This document shows, in pieces, positions 6,532 through 13,835 of a stretch of DNA of 18,095 nt. The notes below the pieces were generated by a model, which was not told the origin of the DNA, did not search any database, and worked only from the letters and a program-made list of their open reading frames with translations. The position numbers and the translations under genes were made by a program. Numbering within the stretch: position 1 is the first letter of the stretch; each line of letters begins with the position of its first letter. The stretch lies in NCBI GenBank assembly GCA_963976395.1, contig CAXBLG010000071.1, forward strand, positions 1-18,095, read 5' to 3'. Origin of the DNA: UBA11612 sp963976395 (lineage in GTDB: Bacteria > Pseudomonadota > Alphaproteobacteria > Rhodospirillales > Rhodospirillaceae).

Positions 6532-8268
6532 CTAGTGAGCCGCAACGGTCGGCGTGACTGCAGCCGTCGTCGTGGTGGATTGGGTTTCGGAAATTTGTGC
6601 GAATGCACCGCTGGTTGCGATGGCGCGCATCAAATCGGGAACGCGGTAGCCGTTCTGTTCAAACACTTTAGTAAATATCCCGGCTTGTTCTTCGCTGGCC
6701 CGGTCTAGCGGACCGCCGATGCCATAGCTGTAGATGCGCCGCACGAGACACCCCGGCAATCCCGGGTGGTTGCGCAGAGCTTGCGACATTCCTGTCACAT
6801 CATCGAAGGTAGTGCCGTCCAGTACACCGCTGGCGTCGATCGGCTCTCCGCCTTCGACCGTCCGATATTGTCCGCCACCATCGAAATTCTCGAGCGCAAG
6901 GCCCATCGGATCGGTGATCTTGTGACAGCCGGCACAGACAGGATTCTGCAGATGAAAATCCACACGCTCGCGCGCAGTCTTCAAAACTGAAGTCGGGTCT
7001 TCAAGCGCCGAAAAGTCGACGTTCGGTGGCGGCGGCGGAACCCGTTGGCAAAGTAGCAACTCGCGTAAGGCTTTGCCACGCAAGGTGGCTGAACTGCGTC
7101 CGGGGTGGGAGTGAACCGTGAGGAAGCTGACGTGGGTCAGAATACCTGCCCTCGGGCTATCCGCGGGAAATTCATAAGGAGTCCAGCCGGGACGTGTCGG
7201 CACCTTATAAATTGCGGCGAGCGCCGGAGACATAAAGGTGTGTTTGGTCGTGAAGATATCGCGGTAATCGCCGTCCCGTGTGATCAGGTGATCGGCGATG
7301 GTGCGAAGAGTTTGCTCACGAGAGTCATTGAGCGCCGTGCCGGTTACGATCGGATAAACGGTGGCGTCCTTCGACAGGTTGTTGAAATCGTCGAAGGCGA
7401 ACATGTCGTCGAAGAAACCTTTCACGCCATCTTCAAGCCGTGGACTCGCCATCATTAGATCGACAAGTTTGGCGCGTCCCTCGGGTGTCATGATCTCGCC
7501 GCTCTCGGCAAACTTAAGGACCATGTCGTCGGGCACTGTATTCCATAGGAAGAACGACAGCCGTGACGCAAGACTGTAGGCGTCGAGGCGCATCTGGCCT
7601 GGATTGTCGGGGTCGGGCTCGGAAATGTCGCTGATCATCAAGACCATGGGGTCGATGAGCATACCTTCAAGCACACCAGAGAGGCCGGCGTAAAAATCCT
7701 CATTGTTCTCGGCTGCGGTATGCGCCTTGGCCACATACTCTTGGAGAAGGGACTCTGGCAGTGGTTTGCGATAAAGCAGACGACCCGTTGATTTAATGAA
7801 CTTGGTTGCGCAGGCGTCGTCCGGGCCTTTGATGTTTTCGGGTTTGCACGGCACCAGCGAGTTGCGGTGCGATGGGATTTCGCGCTCAAGATCGCCGTTG
7901 TCCACGACTTGCGCAGCAACGGTGGCCGCGGCGCGCTGAAGTCTCTGCATGTCTCCAGAGGTGACGCCAACACTTTCGGCCGTATTCGCCAGTAGGCCGT
8001 CGGTGCGGCGGAACGGTGCCATTGGCTTTCCGGGTTTGATATCAGCGCCGAAAACATCGGCGATCATGTTCGCATATTGTGTACCTGTCATAAGGCGCAC
8101 GCGCGCAGGCGTTCCTTGGTCAGGCAATACGGCTTCCGGGGCAGCACTGACCGCAGGTGCGGCTTGATCAGCGCTTGGAGGGGAACATGCGGCGAGGGTA
8201 AAGACTGCGGCGCCGACGGCGCTCGACAGTAAAAATAAACGCGGCGATACGTGAGCAAACAAACGCAC
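6532..8268 (-). CDS. DUF1587/1595/1592/1588/1585 lipoprotein with a CxxCH haem motif
   Basis: This 578-residue protein has the domain chain typical of DUF1592 proteins. A DUF1587-like segment lies at about 56-104 (RLMTGTQYANMIADVFG), DUF1595 at about 152-212 (TGRLLYRKPL), DUF1592 at about 226-352 (YSLASRLSFFLWNTVPDD), DUF1588 at about 372-470 (RAGILTHVSFL; PPPPPNV), and DUF1585 at about 485-560. DUF1588 ends in CAGCH (445-449), followed by DPMGLALENFDGGGQYR, a c-type cytochrome-like haem site. The signal peptide ends in lipobox LAAC (Cys28), so it should be a lipoprotein. The GTG at 8268 is chosen because GGGAGGAG lies six bases upstream and the signal peptide starts there; the frame opens further up to 8325 without such support. 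It is the first gene of the four-gene operon. Function is unknown; a redox role is inference. Confidence 0.88.
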   Translation of the reverse strand: MRLFAHVSPRLFLLSSAVGAAVFTLAACSPPSADQAAPAVSAAPEAVLPDQGTPARVRLMTGTQYANMIADVFGADIKPGKPMAPFRRTDGLLANTAESVGVTSGDMQRLQRAAATVAAQVVDNGDLEREIPSHRNSLVPCKPENIKGPDDACATKFIKSTGRLLYRKPLPESLLQEYVAKAHTAAENNEDFYAGLSGVLEGMLIDPMVLMISDISEPDPDNPGQMRLDAYSLASRLSFFLWNTVPDDMVLKFAESGEIMTPEGRAKLVDLMMASPRLEDGVKGFFDDMFAFDDFNNLSKDATVYPIVTGTALNDSREQTLRTIADHLITRDGDYRDIFTTKHTFMSPALAAIYKVPTRPGWTPYEFPADSPRAGILTHVSFLTVHSHPGRSSATLRGKALRELLLCQRVPPPPPNVDFSALEDPTSVLKTARERVDFHLQNPVCAGCHKITDPMGLALENFDGGGQYRTVEGGEPIDASGVLDGTTFDDVTGMSQALRNHPGLPGCLVRRIYSYGIGGPLDRASEEQAGIFTKVFEQNGYRVPDLMRAIATSGAFAQISETQSTTTTAAVTPTVAAH

Positions 8269-8274
8269 TTCTAA

Positions 8275-8282
8275 CTCCTCCC
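8275..8282 (-). promoter_or_regulatory. Ribosome binding site that fixes a GTG start
   Basis: On minus the bases read GGGAGGAG, six bases before GTG 8266-8268. This is the strongest ribosome site near the 5' end of the DUF1592 gene and decides for GTG over the upstream start at 8325. Confidence 0.7.
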
Positions 8283-8406
8283 GTCGCGGCGCCCGGATAT
8301 GGCCTTCCGGCCCTAGGTACGCCACTCGTTGCTATTCTAAAATGAAGCTGTCAGTCGCCGCAGTCGAAATCTCAACCCGGCTCTCCGTTGTCCTTAATTA
8401 ATAACA

Positions 8407-8420
8407 TGACTGGTCGGTCA
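8407..8420. promoter_or_regulatory. Imperfect palindrome resembling a TetR-family operator
   Basis: TGACTGGTCGGTCA is a near-palindrome of the 'GACCGACCGGTC' kind bound by many TetR/AcrR-family regulators. It lies about 140 bases upstream of the DUF1592 start, beside AT-rich promoter-like sequence (TTAATTAATAA at about 8394-8404). No TetR gene is in the window, so the regulator would be elsewhere. Confidence 0.35.
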
Positions 8421-8525
8421 CAAAAAGGATTCTAGTCGCGTAAGAGCCTCTAAAGAGACCGGATGGGTGCCCATTTAAGGCGGAGACCTGCTGAGGATGC
8501 AAAGCACACCCAAATACTTCACAAC

Positions 8526-8552
8526 ATATTGATTTTATTTAATAATCAATAT
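8526..8552. repeat. Perfect 9-bp AT-rich inverted repeat
   Basis: ATATTGATT (8526-8534) and AATCAATAT (8544-8552) are exact reverse complements across a 9-base AT spacer. They sit in an AT-rich island directly before the amidase fossil. It could be an operator or the footprint of an insertion; one such repeat in 18 kb can also occur by chance. Confidence 0.4.
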
Positions 8553-8591
8553 TATTTAGATTTTCAAGCAGTGCCGCGCGGACCTCAACGC

Positions 8592-8672
8592 GGCGAATCA
8601 CGGGCCTTGGCGATCGGCTATGTTTTTGAACAAGCCACCAAGAAACGCATTCCGCCCGCTGCGGCGCCGTAA
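8592..8672 (+). pseudogene. Fossil C-terminus of a second amidase
   Basis: The frame ending in TAA at 8670-8672 encodes SRALAIGYVFEQATKKRIPPAAAP. The last 24 codons of the intact amidase (452-2164) encode GRMLAIAYAFEQATKKRVPPASTP, with 17 of 24 residues identical and the stop at the same place. DNA similarity is also clear over this stretch (shared TTTGAACAAGC and CCGCCCGCT). Nothing upstream on plus resembles the rest of an amidase; the preceding sequence is an AT-rich island. This is the tail of a deleted paralogue, not a functional gene. Confidence 0.8.
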
Positions 8673-8687
8673 TCCTGCACTCGAGTC

Positions 8688-10973
8688 TTAGGCTGAAAAG
8701 CCGTTCATCATAAAGGGCAGGGCGCGCACCCGTCGGCCGCTGGCTGCGAAGACCGCGTTGGCCACGGCCGGTGCGAGCGGTGGTAAGGCCGGTTCACCAA
8801 GTCCGGTCGGCGGAAAGTCCGATTCAATGAAGTGGATTTCAACTTCGGGCGCATCGGGCATTCTCAGGATGGTATATTGGTCGAAGTTGGTTTCTTGAAT
8901 GCGGCCATTCTCGATATTCAGCTGCAGATTCATCATCGTACTCAAGCCGTCGATCACTGATCCTTCGATTTGATTCTCGGCGCCGCTGCGGTTGACGATG
9001 GGACCGACGTCGGCTGCCACAGTGACCTTGTGGACGCGGATTTTGTTGTTCGCCTCGACGCTGACTTCGGCCACATGAGCAATGTGCCCTGAATGGCTAA
9101 AGTAAAAAGCTAGGCCCAAAGCCCGTCCGGCGGGCATTTCACGGCCCCATCCGGCCTTCTCGGCGGCCAGTTTGATCACGCCTGCCGCCCGCCCGGTATG
9201 GAGTGCGCCCGGATTATTTTCGTCCAGCCAACGTGGTTCGCCCATGATCTCCATCAAGAATTCCAGGTGATCGCGCCCGCCGGCCACAGCGAGTTCATGA
9301 ATGAAACTCTGAATGGCGAAGGCAAATACGTTAGACCCCGGTGCGCGCCAGGGGCCACAAGGCGTTTTGATAGGCATGAGTGTTTGAGATATCTCAGCGT
9401 TAGCTAACACAGAGGCTGGAAACTCTGTCTCTCGCATCGATCCGCCCGACACGCCATTCTCGCCGTCGGTGGTAACGGAGATAAAGTGATTGCGGAACGC
9501 AACCAACTTGCCGTCGGCATCTAGTCCGCCTTCCAACGCGTGGAAACCACCAGCCCTATAAAAGTCGTGAAGCATATCGTCTTGGCGAGTCCATGTCAGT
9601 TTGATCGGTGCATCGACCCGTGCGGCAATGGCTGCCGCTTCGCAGACGGAATCGTTGGCGAGGCGGCGTCCGAAGCCGCCGCCGCCGCGGATCATGTTGA
9701 GGGTGACATTTTCCTCGGCGAAACCGAGGTCATTGGTGAGGAACGGCCACGCACCGAAGTTGCCGAGATTGCCCGGCGCCTGTGTCGGTGCCCAGATCTC
9801 GAGCTTATTGCCTTGCCGCCAGGCTGTGCAGTTCTGAGGTTCCAGATTGGCGTGGGAAATAAACGGATAGCTGTAAAAAGCTTTGACGGTTTTTGCCGCG
9901 CCCGTGAAGGCATCGTCTATGCCGTCGGTCGTGTGAATGATTTTTTCGCCGCGCGGTTGCGCTGACAGTTCTTCAGCCTTCGCCGATAAATCCGTCCAGC
10001 TATCCTTGGACGCGTCGGTTTCATCCCACTCTACTTGCAGGGCCGATTTGGCTCTGAACGCGGCCCAGGTGGACTCGGCAACAATCGCCACGCCCGGCAT
10101 CAGCTGGTTTACGTTGTCGTTTCCGTCCAGCACGAAGGCGTCTTTGACTCCCGGCATGGATTTGATCTGCTCGAGATTGGCGCTGGCCACGCGTCCTCCG
10201 GTGGCCGGGCATTTTTCATAAACGGCGTAAAGCATGCCGGGCAGTGTGGTATCGATGCCGAACAGCGGTTGGCCTGTGACGATTTTCTCGTTGTCGACAC
10301 CGGTCACGTATTTGCCGAGCAGCTTGAATTCGCTACGATCTTTGAGTTTTACGCTCGCGACGTCCGGAACGGGCAGGCGGGCGGCCGCACCGGCAAGCTT
10401 GCCATATCCGAGTTTGCGGTTGCTGGCCGCATGAATGACGGCGCTGTCGGAAGTTGTGCACTCGGCGGTCGCAACACCCCATTCGCGGGCTGCGGCTTGC
10501 ACCAACATTGCCCGCGCCGTTGCGCCGGCCTGGCGGTGGCCCATCCAGTTGGTGGGTATGGACCGCGATCCGCCCGCAAATTGTGCTCCGAAATCCGTCT
10601 GACTCAAATAGGCTTGCTGAACGTCAACATCGCTCCAGGCTGCATCCAGTTCCTCGGCAATGATCATAGGCAAAGATGTTTTGACGCCCTGTCCGACTTC
10701 AGGATTTTTGGACAGGATCGTAATGCGGCCATTCGGAGAAATACTGATGTAGGCATTTGGTTTGAAATCGCCGGTGGCGGCTTGCGCTGCCTTGGGCGTT
10801 CCGGCAGTGAAGAATCCCAGCAATAAACCGCCAGCCGTTGCCGCACTGAGGTTGAGAACAGAGCGGCGACTTAAATCGATATCCGTTAATTTTGCGGCAT
10901 CTGCCTGATACTTCTCGATCAGCGCTTCGAGGTCGCGTTCGGTCGGCAGCGGTGTTTTTGAAATCTTGTTCAT
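8688..10973 (-). CDS. IorB-like molybdopterin-binding large subunit, copy 1
   Basis: A 761-residue large subunit of the xanthine dehydrogenase family, IorB type (isoquinoline 1-oxidoreductase beta / aldehyde dehydrogenase large subunit), which oxidises aldehydes or N-heterocycles with a molybdopterin cofactor. A long N-terminal extension precedes the Tat motif SRRSVLNL (35-42) and a hydrophobic stretch ending in AQAA near 66. Cofactor-binding words are VGQGVKTS (93-100), GGGGFGRR (430-437) and CGPWRAPG (540-547). The catalytic glutamate is E727 in GLGEPALPP. Length agrees with IorB (about 780). Its start overlaps the small-subunit stop by four bases (10970-10973), so the pair is translationally coupled. 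It is about 70-75% identical by eye to the copy at 11589-13835. The substrate is not readable; the symbol iorB is withheld for that reason. Confidence 0.9.
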   Translation of the reverse strand: MNKISKTPLPTERDLEALIEKYQADAAKLTDIDLSRRSVLNLSAATAGGLLLGFFTAGTPKAAQAATGDFKPNAYISISPNGRITILSKNPEVGQGVKTSLPMIIAEELDAAWSDVDVQQAYLSQTDFGAQFAGGSRSIPTNWMGHRQAGATARAMLVQAAAREWGVATAECTTSDSAVIHAASNRKLGYGKLAGAAARLPVPDVASVKLKDRSEFKLLGKYVTGVDNEKIVTGQPLFGIDTTLPGMLYAVYEKCPATGGRVASANLEQIKSMPGVKDAFVLDGNDNVNQLMPGVAIVAESTWAAFRAKSALQVEWDETDASKDSWTDLSAKAEELSAQPRGEKIIHTTDGIDDAFTGAAKTVKAFYSYPFISHANLEPQNCTAWRQGNKLEIWAPTQAPGNLGNFGAWPFLTNDLGFAEENVTLNMIRGGGGFGRRLANDSVCEAAAIAARVDAPIKLTWTRQDDMLHDFYRAGGFHALEGGLDADGKLVAFRNHFISVTTDGENGVSGGSMRETEFPASVLANAEISQTLMPIKTPCGPWRAPGSNVFAFAIQSFIHELAVAGGRDHLEFLMEIMGEPRWLDENNPGALHTGRAAGVIKLAAEKAGWGREMPAGRALGLAFYFSHSGHIAHVAEVSVEANNKIRVHKVTVAADVGPIVNRSGAENQIEGSVIDGLSTMMNLQLNIENGRIQETNFDQYTILRMPDAPEVEIHFIESDFPPTGLGEPALPPLAPAVANAVFAASGRRVRALPFMMNGFSA

Positions 10974-11446
10974 GCTGCACCTCCTTGCGCAATCTCGTCC
11001 GCAGCCTGATGGATGGCCTTGCGGATACGGACATAGGTTCCGCAGCGGCAGATGTTGCCGGCCATGGCAACATCAATATCGGCGTCGGTCGGTTTCGGAT
11101 TTCTGTCTAACAATGCGGCGGCGCTCATAAGCTGGCCAGCCTGACAGTATCCGCACTGTGGAACGTCAATCGCAACCCACGCTTTTTGCAAGGCGTGAAG
11201 AGTGCCGTCTGCAGACGCTAGCCCTTCGATGGTTTTTATGTCGGCATCGGCAGCTGCGGATATGGGCAGCGAACATGATCGCACCGCTTCACCGTTCATA
11301 TGAACGGTGCAGGCACCGCACTGGGCGATGCCGCAGCCGAACTTTGCCCCGACCAAACCGAGAGTGTCACGCAATACCCATAGCAACGGTGTTGAGGGAT
11401 CAACATCGACCTCTTGCACTGCGCCGTTGATCTTGAGACTGATCAT
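10970..11446 (-). CDS. IorA-like 2Fe-2S small subunit, copy 1
   Basis: A 158-residue small subunit that carries electrons from the Mo site. A plant-type ferredoxin domain has C38, C43, C46 and C58 (CGIAQCGACTVHMNGEAVRSC). The second, all-helical 2Fe-2S domain has C98 and C101 (QCGYC), then C133 and C135 (ICRCG). All eight ligands are present. It has no signal peptide of its own, as usual for this family, and is expected to be exported with the large subunit through its Tat signal. The start ATG 11446 has GGAGG just upstream. It overlaps the following large-subunit gene by four bases. It is about 91% identical to the copy at 13832-14305. Confidence 0.92.
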   Translation of the reverse strand: MISLKINGAVQEVDVDPSTPLLWVLRDTLGLVGAKFGCGIAQCGACTVHMNGEAVRSCSLPISAAADADIKTIEGLASADGTLHALQKAWVAIDVPQCGYCQAGQLMSAAALLDRNPKPTDADIDVAMAGNICRCGTYVRIRKAIHQAADEIAQGGAA

Positions 11447-11520
11447 GAAACCTCCGCTCGTTTGGACTTGCAGGAAAGCCAGTCCAAGACTTTCCCTCTT
11501 CGGATGCCAATCCTAACAAA
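11447..11520 (-). promoter_or_regulatory. Leader of iorAB copy 1, homologous to the copy 2 leader
   Basis: On minus the block TTTGTTAGGATT (11520-11509) lies about 63-74 bases before the start. It matches TTTGTTAAGATT at 14389-14378 before copy 2, and CCTCCG and CCCTTC/CTCTTCGGATG-like words also align. The duplication therefore included the 5' leader and probably the promoter. An inverted repeat TTGGACT (11462-11468) / AGTCCAA (11481-11487) could form a hairpin in the 5' UTR. No convincing -35 box was seen. Confidence 0.45.
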
Positions 11521-11551
11521 CATCCGGGTAAACGGCGAAGGGATATCGCCC

Positions 11552-11574
11552 TGGAATGTCACAGCGACATCCCA
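11552..11574. other. Hairpin between the two iorAB copies
   Basis: TGGAATGTC (11552-11560) faces GACATCCCA (11566-11574) over a five-base loop, giving a nine-pair stem with one G-U pair. It begins 15 bases after the stop of iorB copy 2 in the direction of transcription. No T-run follows on minus, so it may stabilise or attenuate rather than terminate. Confidence 0.45.
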
Positions 11575-11588
11575 AGGAATTCAAGCAC

Positions 11589-13835
11589 TTATGCCGACAT
11601 GCCGTTGCTGGACAGGGGCATAGATCGCACACGCCGCCCCGTGGCGGTAAAGATCGCATTGGCCACGGCCGGGGCGAGGGGCGGCAACCCCGGTTCTCCC
11701 AGACCGGTTGGGTGGAAATCCGATTGGATAAAGTGCACATCCACCTCGGGTGCTTCGGCCATCCTGAGCATATTGTACTGGTCAAAGTTGCTTTCACGGA
11801 TCCGTCCGTTTTCGATGCTAAGGCCGAGACTCATGAAGGTGCTGAGGCCGTCAATGACCGAACCCTGTATTTGATTCTCGGCGCCGGACATATTGACGAT
11901 CGGACCGACGTCGGCGGCCACGGTCACCTTGTGCACTTTCACCTTGCCGTTCTCCGCAACACTAACGTCCGCAACTTCTGCGATATGGGCCGAATGGCTG
12001 TAGTAGAAGGCCAAGCCCAACGCTCTGCCGGCGGGCATCTCGCGCCCCCATCCTGCTTTTTCCGCCGCAAGTTTAATCACCTGCGCGGCGCGTCCAGTGT
12101 GCATGCCGCGGGCGTTTTCCGTGAGCGGCATCGGCTCGCCCATGATCTCGAGTAGAAATTCGAGATGGTCGCGTCCTGCGGTGACGGCCATTTCATGGAT
12201 GAAGCTTTGAATGGCAAAAGCGAAGACGTTTGCGCCCGGCGCCCGCCAGAATCCGCAAGGAATCATGAGAGGCAACAGCGTTTGCGAGATTTCGGATTTG
12301 GCGACATGGGGGGCGGGGAACTCGTTCGGTGCCATGCCGCCGCCGTTCACGGCGTTCTTGCCGTCGGCGCTGAAGGTTATGAAGTGGTTGCGGAAGGCCG
12401 ATAACTTACCGTTTTCATCAAGGCCGCCTTCGAGGGCATGGAAACCGCCCGAGCGGTATTGGTCGTGGGCCATGTCGTCCTGACGGGTCCACTGGAGTTT
12501 CACCGGCGCGTCTACATGCATGGCAATGGCTGCTGCTTCTGCGATAAAGTCGTTGAAGCCCCTGCGTCCGAATCCGCCGCCGCTCCGGGTCGGCGTGATG
12601 GTGATGTTCTCTCTGGCAAAGCCGAGTTCGGTCTCAAGGAAGGGCATGGCCGACATGACTTCCAGGAGCTGCTGAAGCCCCGGAAAGCCTTCCGCAATCG
12701 CTGCGCTTTGCGTCGGCGCCCAGACATCCAGCTTGTCGCCGCGCCGCCATGCCGTAGCGTTTTGCGGCTCGAGCGGCGCGTGAGCGACGAACGGATAACT
12801 GTAGAATGATTTGACCGTTTTCGCCGCACCGCTGAACGCCTCGTCGATCCCTTCGGTGGTGTGGACCACGGTTTCGCCGCGTGGTTTCTTCGCCAGTTCC
12901 TGAGCTTGAGCCGTGTAGGCACTCCAGCTGTCTTTGGAGGCGTTGCTTTCATCCCATTCCACCTGTAGCGCGGACTTGGCGCGGAACGCGGCCCATGTTG
13001 AATCGGCGACAATTGCCACGCCCGCGCGCAGCAAATCCGGCCGGGATTTGTTTTCGAGAATGAAGGCGTCCTTTACGCCAGGCATCGCCTTGATCTGAGC
13101 GAGGTTTGCGCTAGCAACGCGCCCGCCGTAGGCGGGACAGCGTTCATAGGCGGCGTAGAGCATGCCGGGCAACTGTACATCGATGCCGAACAGCGGAGCG
13201 CCGGTCACGACCTTGTCGTTGTCCACACCGCCGATGCGCTGACCGATCAGCGTGAAGTCGCTGCGGTCCTTCAGTTTGAGGGACTTGGGATCCGGAACCT
13301 TCAGGCGTCCCGCAGCGCTAGCGAGTTGGCCATAACTTATTTTGCGTCCGCTGGCGTCATGCATGACCATGCTGTTAGCGGTTGTGCATTGATCTGCCGA
13401 TACGCCCCAGGTGCGGGCGGCTGCGTCCACAAGCATGGCGCGGGCGCTGGCCCCGGCCTGGCGCAGGACCACCCAGTTCGATGTGATCGACAGCGATCCG
13501 CCGGCGAACTGCGGGCCGAACACCTTTTCGTTGACCGGCGCGTCTTCGACGACGACGTCTTCCCAGGCCGCGTCCAGTTCGTCGGCGACGATCATGGGCA
13601 TTGACGTTTTCACGCCCTGACCGATCTCCGGATTCTTGGACAGAATGGTAATTTTCCCGTCCGGAGAAATGCTGAGGAACGCGTTGGGTTCAAAATCGCC
13701 GCGTGCGGCCTGCGCCTCTTTCGATCCGGTTGGCGTCAAGAAGCCGAGCATCATACCGCCGGCGGCAGTCGCGCTCAGATTGAGAACCGAGCGGCGAGAC
13801 AGATTCAACTGGGATGTTATTGAAATCTTATTCAT
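11589..13835 (-). CDS. IorB-like molybdopterin-binding large subunit, copy 2
   Basis: A 748-residue paralogue of the large subunit at 8688-10973 with the same fold and role. The Tat motif SRRSVLNL is at 13-20, closer to the N-terminus because the roughly 20-residue acidic extension of copy 1 is absent. Cofactor words are IGQGVKTS (71-78), SGGGFGRR (418-425) and CGFWRAPG (527-534). The catalytic glutamate is E714 in GLGEPGLPP. After WAPTQ (about 372-376) there are 21 residues before PFL, against 11 in copy 1, so a loop near the expected substrate side is about 10 residues longer. This suggests a different substrate preference (inference). Its start overlaps the small-subunit stop by four bases (13832-13835). 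No frameshift or missing key residue is seen. Confidence 0.9.
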   Translation of the reverse strand: MNKISITSQLNLSRRSVLNLSATAAGGMMLGFLTPTGSKEAQAARGDFEPNAFLSISPDGKITILSKNPEIGQGVKTSMPMIVADELDAAWEDVVVEDAPVNEKVFGPQFAGGSLSITSNWVVLRQAGASARAMLVDAAARTWGVSADQCTTANSMVMHDASGRKISYGQLASAAGRLKVPDPKSLKLKDRSDFTLIGQRIGGVDNDKVVTGAPLFGIDVQLPGMLYAAYERCPAYGGRVASANLAQIKAMPGVKDAFILENKSRPDLLRAGVAIVADSTWAAFRAKSALQVEWDESNASKDSWSAYTAQAQELAKKPRGETVVHTTEGIDEAFSGAAKTVKSFYSYPFVAHAPLEPQNATAWRRGDKLDVWAPTQSAAIAEGFPGLQQLLEVMSAMPFLETELGFARENITITPTRSGGGFGRRGFNDFIAEAAAIAMHVDAPVKLQWTRQDDMAHDQYRSGGFHALEGGLDENGKLSAFRNHFITFSADGKNAVNGGGMAPNEFPAPHVAKSEISQTLLPLMIPCGFWRAPGANVFAFAIQSFIHEMAVTAGRDHLEFLLEIMGEPMPLTENARGMHTGRAAQVIKLAAEKAGWGREMPAGRALGLAFYYSHSAHIAEVADVSVAENGKVKVHKVTVAADVGPIVNMSGAENQIQGSVIDGLSTFMSLGLSIENGRIRESNFDQYNMLRMAEAPEVDVHFIQSDFHPTGLGEPGLPPLAPAVANAIFTATGRRVRSMPLSSNGMSA

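Larger units (their letters stand above)
8326..8687. other. Intergenic region between the DUF1592 operon and iorB copy 1
   Basis: This region holds the likely promoter of the DUF1592 operon (minus, about 8330-8425), with a TetR-type palindrome at 8407-8420. It also holds a strongly AT-rich island at about 8520-8565 with a 9-bp inverted repeat, and the fossil amidase C-terminus at 8592-8672. No intact gene is supported, and no clear terminator for iorB copy 1 is visible. Confidence 0.55.

Noticed and set aside
5219..6535. Plus-strand open frames of 222 and 195 codons
   Set aside because: Both are antisense to DUF1552, with no recognisable domains or ribosome sites.
8463..8591. Start of a 69-codon ORF leading into the amidase fossil
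   Set aside because: Only codons from about 8592 match the amidase. The part before crosses an AT-rich island and has no amidase similarity, so a real small gene is not supported.
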